From NCBI RefSeq assembly GCF_042695135.1, contig NZ_CP170547.1:2294001-2358000 (forward strand): a stretch of 64,000 bases of DNA. The letters run 5' to 3'. This stretch comes from Epilithonimonas sp042695135 (lineage in GTDB: Bacteria > Bacteroidota > Bacteroidia > Flavobacteriales > Weeksellaceae). Of the stretch, positions 60,256 through 64,000 are shown piece by piece. A model generated the notes under the pieces. The model saw only the letters and a program-made list of their open reading frames with translations, did no database searches and was not told the origin of the DNA. How positions within the stretch are numbered: the first letter of the stretch is position 1; each line of letters begins with the position of its first letter. The translations under genes and the position numbers were made by a program.

Positions 60256-61167
60256 TCATAACCCGAAATTTCTGAAAAACTCTTTCCAGCGCTGGTTTCG
60301 AATAAATTTGATTTCATCTTTACTGAGATTTCTTTTTTCTTTTTGCTTCAGAAAAGAATTAATCGTGATCAAAAACTCTTTTGAAGAGCGGTTTTTGTAA
60401 GAAGATTTAGCAGAAGAAATCATTGCCAGAGGTAAACTGAGACCGATATTATAAAAATACTGGCCGAGTTTTTCTGCTTTTTGACCTTTGTATTTGTAAG
60501 CTGTCGGACGAAGATGTTTCACCCAAAGATCCTTGATCGTGACAACTTCCCAACTGTTTTTTCTTGCCAGCAAAATATCTAGATTATCCCAGCCTAAAAC
60601 TGCCCGTAAACCATTCATTTGAACGAAACATTCCTTTCTGTAAGCCTTTATCGGACCACGAACGTGATCTTTGGAAGATAGATTTTCGAAAACCCAGTCG
60701 TGGTTTTTATTGCCGAAATCCAGCAGATTTTCGCTTGGCAATTTGAGATTTTTAATTTGTGGATTCTGCTTGTAATTTCTGATGTAAACCAAACCCGAAA
60801 CAACACCAGCCTTGAAATTTGATTCGAAAACGAAATTAACTTTTTCTAAATAATGTGAAGGAAAAACAATATCTGCGTCAAATTTACAAACCACATCAAA
60901 CTCATTGATATTGACAGATTCCAGGCCTTTGTTGAATGTCCGAACGACTTTTGCACCAGGCTGATGTTCCGATTGTTCCAGATCCTGGATGCTGAATCTT
61001 GAATCCTGAGTTCTGAACTTTTCTGCAATTTCCGTAGTTTTATCAGACGAACCATCATTCACAACGACACAAGCGAAGTCCCCGAAGCTCTGTTTTTGCA
61101 GAGATTCCAGACAAGAAGAAATGCTGTTCTCTTCGTTGTGAGCCGGAATGATAATCAGGAATTTCAC
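60256..61167 (-). CDS. family 2 glycosyltransferase
   Basis: A 303-residue GT2 enzyme. The GT-A domain has KFLIIIPAHNEENSISSCLE, FACVVVNDGSSDKTTEIAEK and VVCKFDADIVFPSHYLEKV (DxD metal-binding motif), and later GVVSGLVYIRNYKQNP and VRGPIKAYRKECFVQMNGLR. No C-terminal membrane segments are seen, so it is soluble or peripheral. It lies 2 nt upstream of the stop side of the methyltransferase gene, and is read with it. It probably adds a sugar to a surface polysaccharide or to LPS. The acceptor is unknown. Confidence 0.9.
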   Translation of the reverse strand: MKFLIIIPAHNEENSISSCLESLQKQSFGDFACVVVNDGSSDKTTEIAEKFRTQDSRFSIQDLEQSEHQPGAKVVRTFNKGLESVNINEFDVVCKFDADIVFPSHYLEKVNFVFESNFKAGVVSGLVYIRNYKQNPQIKNLKLPSENLLDFGNKNHDWVFENLSSKDHVRGPIKAYRKECFVQMNGLRAVLGWDNLDILLARKNSWEVVTIKDLWVKHLRPTAYKYKGQKAEKLGQYFYNIGLSLPLAMISSAKSSYKNRSSKEFLITINSFLKQKEKRNLSKDEIKFIRNQRWKEFFRNFGL

Positions 61168-61168
61168 G

Positions 61169-61969
61169 TTAGAAATTATTTGTTTTTAACTTTACTTCGA
61201 ATAAAACTTCCGGTGTTTTCGGGCTTTCGAAGGTTGAAGTTTTATATTTATTTTTTGTGAAAATTGCGCACATTGTATTTTGCGGATGATAGAGATTCTG
61301 GTGCAATTCTTTTGGCAAACCATCCAGGATCGCTTTGTAAACTTCGTAACGGATTTTTTCAGGATTATAAGCGTAATCATGCCAAACCACCACCGTTTCA
61401 TCGTGAACCAAATGTTGGAAAACCTTTTCTGTATCGTGCTTTACCATCTCATAAGAATGATCGCCATCGATGAAAATCAGGTCATATTTTTTGTTGAGTC
61501 CGGCAAAATCATAAGTTTTTGTATTGCCTTCCAAATGAAGAATTTTTGCATCTTTCTTGGATAAAATCCCGTGAAGTTCCGCATATTTTTTGTTCCAGCC
61601 CATTGCTTCCATTTCCTGTTTGGAAAGATTGAGTGTTGTGCAGTCATCTATTTCTTTCGCTACGTTCCAGACACTTTCGCCACGCCAGGTTCCGATCTCG
61701 AAGTAAGAATTTTTTCCTTTTGCTAAAGTCTTCAACAAAGCTAAATCTGTCGGAAGCGAACCTCCATCGAGAATACAAAGATCAACATCAGCTTCGAAAT
61801 TCCCACCTGAGATTTCATCCAGACTTACTTCCGGAAGACTTAAAAAATTTGGGTATTTTTTTTGAAATTCCTGTTTTCTGATATCATTCAGATCAAGAAT
61901 GATATTGAGCAAACTCGGTTGTTTGATGATATACTGAATGGCGTTTTTTAACTTCTGAAGCTTCGTCAT
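61169..61969 (-). CDS. class I SAM-dependent methyltransferase
   Basis: A 266-residue Rossmann methyltransferase of the Methyltransf_24 type. SAM-binding motif I is NSYFEIGTWRGESVWNVAKE; the later acidic motif is YDLIFIDGDHSYEMVKHDTE and DETVVVWHDYAYNPEKIRYE. The ATG at 61969 is preferred to one at 62044, because a TATTTTTG -7 element at 62032-62039 lies between them. Next to two glycosyltransferase genes it probably methylates a sugar or its carrier, as in O-antigen and capsule clusters. The substrate is not determined. Confidence 0.85.
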   Translation of the reverse strand: MTKLQKLKNAIQYIIKQPSLLNIILDLNDIRKQEFQKKYPNFLSLPEVSLDEISGGNFEADVDLCILDGGSLPTDLALLKTLAKGKNSYFEIGTWRGESVWNVAKEIDDCTTLNLSKQEMEAMGWNKKYAELHGILSKKDAKILHLEGNTKTYDFAGLNKKYDLIFIDGDHSYEMVKHDTEKVFQHLVHDETVVVWHDYAYNPEKIRYEVYKAILDGLPKELHQNLYHPQNTMCAIFTKNKYKTSTFESPKTPEVLFEVKLKTNNF

Positions 61970-62031
61970 TGATGATGGGAATTGATTTTTATAGTTCAAT
62001 TGGTAAAAAAATATTAACAAAATGTATGATG

Positions 62032-62039
62032 CAAAAATA
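62032..62039 (-). promoter_or_regulatory. -7 promoter element of the methyltransferase-glycosyltransferase group
   Basis: Minus-strand TATTTTTG fits TAnnTTTG exactly and decides the start at 61969 rather than 62044; the leader would be about 55 nt. Confidence 0.5.
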
Positions 62040-62129
62040 AACATAAATGTTTATCTTTTATTCAGAAACTCTTTATTAAAATTATCCATTTATTAATATG
62101 AAGAAATTCCCCAAAATCTATTTCCGAAG

Positions 62130-62137
62130 TATCTTTG
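62130..62137 (+). promoter_or_regulatory. -7 promoter element of the MFS gene
   Basis: TATCTTTG fits TAnnTTTG exactly, 17 nt before the ATG at 62155. Confidence 0.55.
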
Positions 62138-62154
62138 CAGATTAATTTTCAATT

Positions 62155-63339
62155 ATGGATGCGTCGTTAGAACGTTCGGGAAATGTTTCTATTTCTCTTA
62201 TTTCTTACATATTCTTTACGTTTATAGGTTATTTTATCATCGGTTTATCACTTTCTGTTTTACCGATTTTTATTCATCAAGGCTTGGGATTCAGTATGTT
62301 GGTTGCAGGCGTTGTGATTAGTTTACAATATGTCACAACATTTTTGATGCGTGCTTACTCCGGAAAAATTGTAGACAACAAAGGTCCGAAACCGGCAGTT
62401 CTAGCAAGTATGTTGGGTTTTTCCGTCACCGGAATTTTTCTGATCCTTGCTTTTTATTTCAAATTCTCACCTATCACCAGTCTTATATTTCTTATCATTA
62501 CCAGATTATTGACAGGCTGCGCAGAAGGAATGATCGGTGCTAGTCCCATCAACTGGGCCATTATGACTTTAGGAGAAAAACATACGGCAAAGATTATTTC
62601 TTATAATGGTGTTGCCTGTTATGGTGCATTGGCTATTGGAGCATCTTTGGGCGTAGTCATCATCAAGCATTTCAGTTTTTATGGATTGGGATTCTTAATT
62701 ATTACTTTAGGATTAATAGGATTCTTCATCGCCAGAATAAAAGAAAACAGAATCGGAAAAAAAACCGACGAACCACAAAAATCTTTCTGGAATGTTCTGG
62801 GAAAAGTGTCACCTTTCGGAATGTGCCTAGCTTTGGGCGGATTAGGGTTTGCAACGATTTCAACTTTTATCACACTATATTACGATTTCCACCATTGGGA
62901 AAACGGCGCGCTTTGTCTGTCGGTTTTTGGGATTTTGTTTGTTATTTCCAGACTGATTTTCAGTAATGCAATCAATAGATTTGGCGGAATTAATGTTGCC
63001 ATCGCGAGTTTGACCGTTGAAACATTGGGATTAACTATTATTTGTCTGGCGACACATCCTTATTTCGCTTTGATTGGAGCAGGCATCACAGGATTGGGAT
63101 TTTCATTGATATTCCCGGCGCTGGGTGTGATGGCGATGAAAACCGTTTCTTCTTCTAACAAAGGTTCCGCTTTGGCAGGTTATGGTTTATTCATCGATAT
63201 TTCTTTAGGAATTACCGGTCCGCTGATTGGTGGCGTTGCCGATTATTTTGGATTAGCCTATATTTTTCCTTTCAGTATTGCAATTGTTTTAATCGGATTG
63301 GGTTTGGCATATTATCTGAAAATGAATCAGTCCGAATAA
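62155..63339 (+). CDS. MFS transporter (YhhS/YfcJ-like)
   Basis: A 394-residue major facilitator with 12 hydrophobic segments. The MFS signature between helices 2 and 3 reads RAYSGKIVDNKGPKPAVLAS. Other landmarks are TRLLTGCAEGMIGASPINWA in helix 4-5 and FGMCLALGGLGFATISTFIT in helix 7, typical of the YhhS/YfcJ branch of arabinose-efflux-like permeases. It probably exports a small molecule; the substrate is unknown. It diverges from the methyltransferase gene and precedes the SulP gene by 59 nt on the same strand. Confidence 0.88.
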   Translation: MDASLERSGNVSISLISYIFFTFIGYFIIGLSLSVLPIFIHQGLGFSMLVAGVVISLQYVTTFLMRAYSGKIVDNKGPKPAVLASMLGFSVTGIFLILAFYFKFSPITSLIFLIITRLLTGCAEGMIGASPINWAIMTLGEKHTAKIISYNGVACYGALAIGASLGVVIIKHFSFYGLGFLIITLGLIGFFIARIKENRIGKKTDEPQKSFWNVLGKVSPFGMCLALGGLGFATISTFITLYYDFHHWENGALCLSVFGILFVISRLIFSNAINRFGGINVAIASLTVETLGLTIICLATHPYFALIGAGITGLGFSLIFPALGVMAMKTVSSSNKGSALAGYGLFIDISLGITGPLIGGVADYFGLAYIFPFSIAIVLIGLGLAYYLKMNQSE

Positions 63340-63398
63340 TTTTATTTAAAGTTAATTTCCGCTAGTTTTTATTTATATTTTCACGTTTTCAAATTTTT

Positions 63399-64000
63399 AT
63401 GCAGAAAGTTCTTAACCTTTTTGATTTTTCTCAAAAAGTAAATTATAAAAACGAAATTTTCGCAGGACTCACGGTCGCTATGACAATGATTCCAGAATCT
63501 TTATCGTTTGCTATTCTCGCAGGTTTTTCTCCTTTGACGGGTTTGTACGCCGCTTTTATTATGGGATTGGTCACTGCAATTTTAGGCGGACGGCCAGGAT
63601 TGATTTCCGGCGGCGCTGGTGCAACCGTGATAGTTTTGATTCCGTTAATGATCTCTCACGGCATCGAATACGTTTTTGCAACGGTAGTTCTGGCTGGAAT
63701 TATTCAGATTTTTGTTGGGATTTTTAAGTTTGGTAAATTTATCCGATTGGTTCCGCAGCCTGTGATGTACGGTTTTGTGAATGGTTTGGCGATTGTCATT
63801 TTTATGTCTCAGATCAATCAGTTTAAAGTTCAGGGTTCGGAAAGTTGGCTGTCGGGAAATCCGTTGTATATAATGCTCGGTTTGGTAGCGTTGACGATTT
63901 CTGTCATTTTAATATTTCCAAGATTGACAAAGAAGATTCCAGCGTCTCTGGTGGCGATTGCTGTTACTTTTGCATTAGTAACAATCTTCGGAATTCACAC
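63399..64000 (+). CDS. SulP-family anion transporter, N-terminal part (cut by window edge)
   Basis: Read directly from the sequence: ATG at 63399 opens a frame of 200 codons that leaves the window without a stop. It starts MQKVLNLFDFSQKVNYKNEI and has the SulP core: FAGLTVAMTMIPESLSFAIL (helix 1), SPLTGLYAAFIMGLVTAILG, GRPGLISGGAGATVIVLIPL (helix 3) and LVPQPVMYGFVNGLAIVIFM. Pro-Glu-Ser in helix 1 and Gly-Ala-Gly-Ala in helix 3 belong to the anion-binding site of this fold. It imports sulfate, bicarbonate or a dicarboxylate. The C-terminal STAS domain, if present, lies outside. Confidence 0.93.
   Translation, partial: MQKVLNLFDFSQKVNYKNEIFAGLTVAMTMIPESLSFAILAGFSPLTGLYAAFIMGLVTAILGGRPGLISGGAGATVIVLIPLMISHGIEYVFATVVLAGIIQIFVGIFKFGKFIRLVPQPVMYGFVNGLAIVIFMSQINQFKVQGSESWLSGNPLYIMLGLVALTISVILIFPRLTKKIPASLVAIAVTFALVTIFGIH

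Noticed and set aside
60170..60400. 76-codon plus-strand frame over repeat copy E
   Set aside because: It starts in the repeat's A/T-run hairpin and runs opposite the GT2 gene.
1..64000. CRISPR array, prophage, integrase or insertion sequence
   Set aside because: No regularly spaced direct repeats with unique spacers, and no transposase, integrase or phage structural genes were seen on either strand.

Overview
The window is from a member of the Bacteroidota, most likely a Flavobacteriia/Weeksellaceae species close to Chryseobacterium. The reasons are AT-rich DNA, promoters of the Bacteroidota type (a -7 element TAnnTTTG 10-25 nt before many starts), SusC/SusD-type glycan uptake genes, DUF4199, DUF3857 and GIN-domain proteins, and atpD-atpC standing apart from the other ATP synthase genes. 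It is ordinary chromosome: no phage, integrase, insertion sequence or CRISPR array was seen.

Layout. 0-6 kb: start of an alpha/beta hydrolase lipoprotein (cut by the window edge), a voltage-gated-type K+ channel with a zinc ribbon, a Xre-RES toxin-antitoxin pair behind two palindromes, a Nif3-like protein with a cysteine-free 'zinc ribbon' protein, and small envelope proteins. 6-24.5 kb: core metabolism and envelope: menB-menA (menaquinone), the SRP RNA, a DUF4199/GT2 pair, phosphohexomutase, an aminotransferase, kdsB (Kdo for LPS), a 1245-residue TPR/DUF3857/transglutaminase protein, ribF and atpD-atpC. 24.5-31.6 kb: a B12-binding-type radical SAM protein with a variant cysteine motif and an in-frame REP-like insert, tRNA-Arg(CCT), a small HTH regulator, TerC and an M14 peptidase. 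31.7-43.1 kb: a polysaccharide utilisation locus (minus strand: SusC, SusD, a surface glycan-binding lipoprotein, GH30, GH16, GH30) diverging from a sugar MFS transporter and a Nudix-fold regulator. The enzymes point to a beta-1,3-glucan with beta-1,6 linkages (laminarin or fungal-type glucan). SusC carries a one-base frameshift. 43-58 kb: peptidase M28, RhuM, polA, mgtE with a damaged or unusual start, ppa, a coupled L,D-transpeptidase-radC-unknown cluster, an ABC ATPase and a UvrD/PcrA helicase. 58-64 kb: FUSC protein, two glycosyltransferases and a methyltransferase (surface glycan), an MFS transporter and the start of a SulP transporter.

Between the genes lies a dispersed repeat family (five copies, about 85-175 bp) with a conserved frame, exchangeable central hairpins and, in four copies, termini that pair although their sequences differ. 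No clearly new multi-gene system is present. The points most worth following are the repeat family, the REP-like insert inside the radical SAM gene, the operator-like palindromes at the toxin-antitoxin and HTH genes, the SusC frameshift, the mgtE 5' end and the cysteine-free zinc-ribbon protein.
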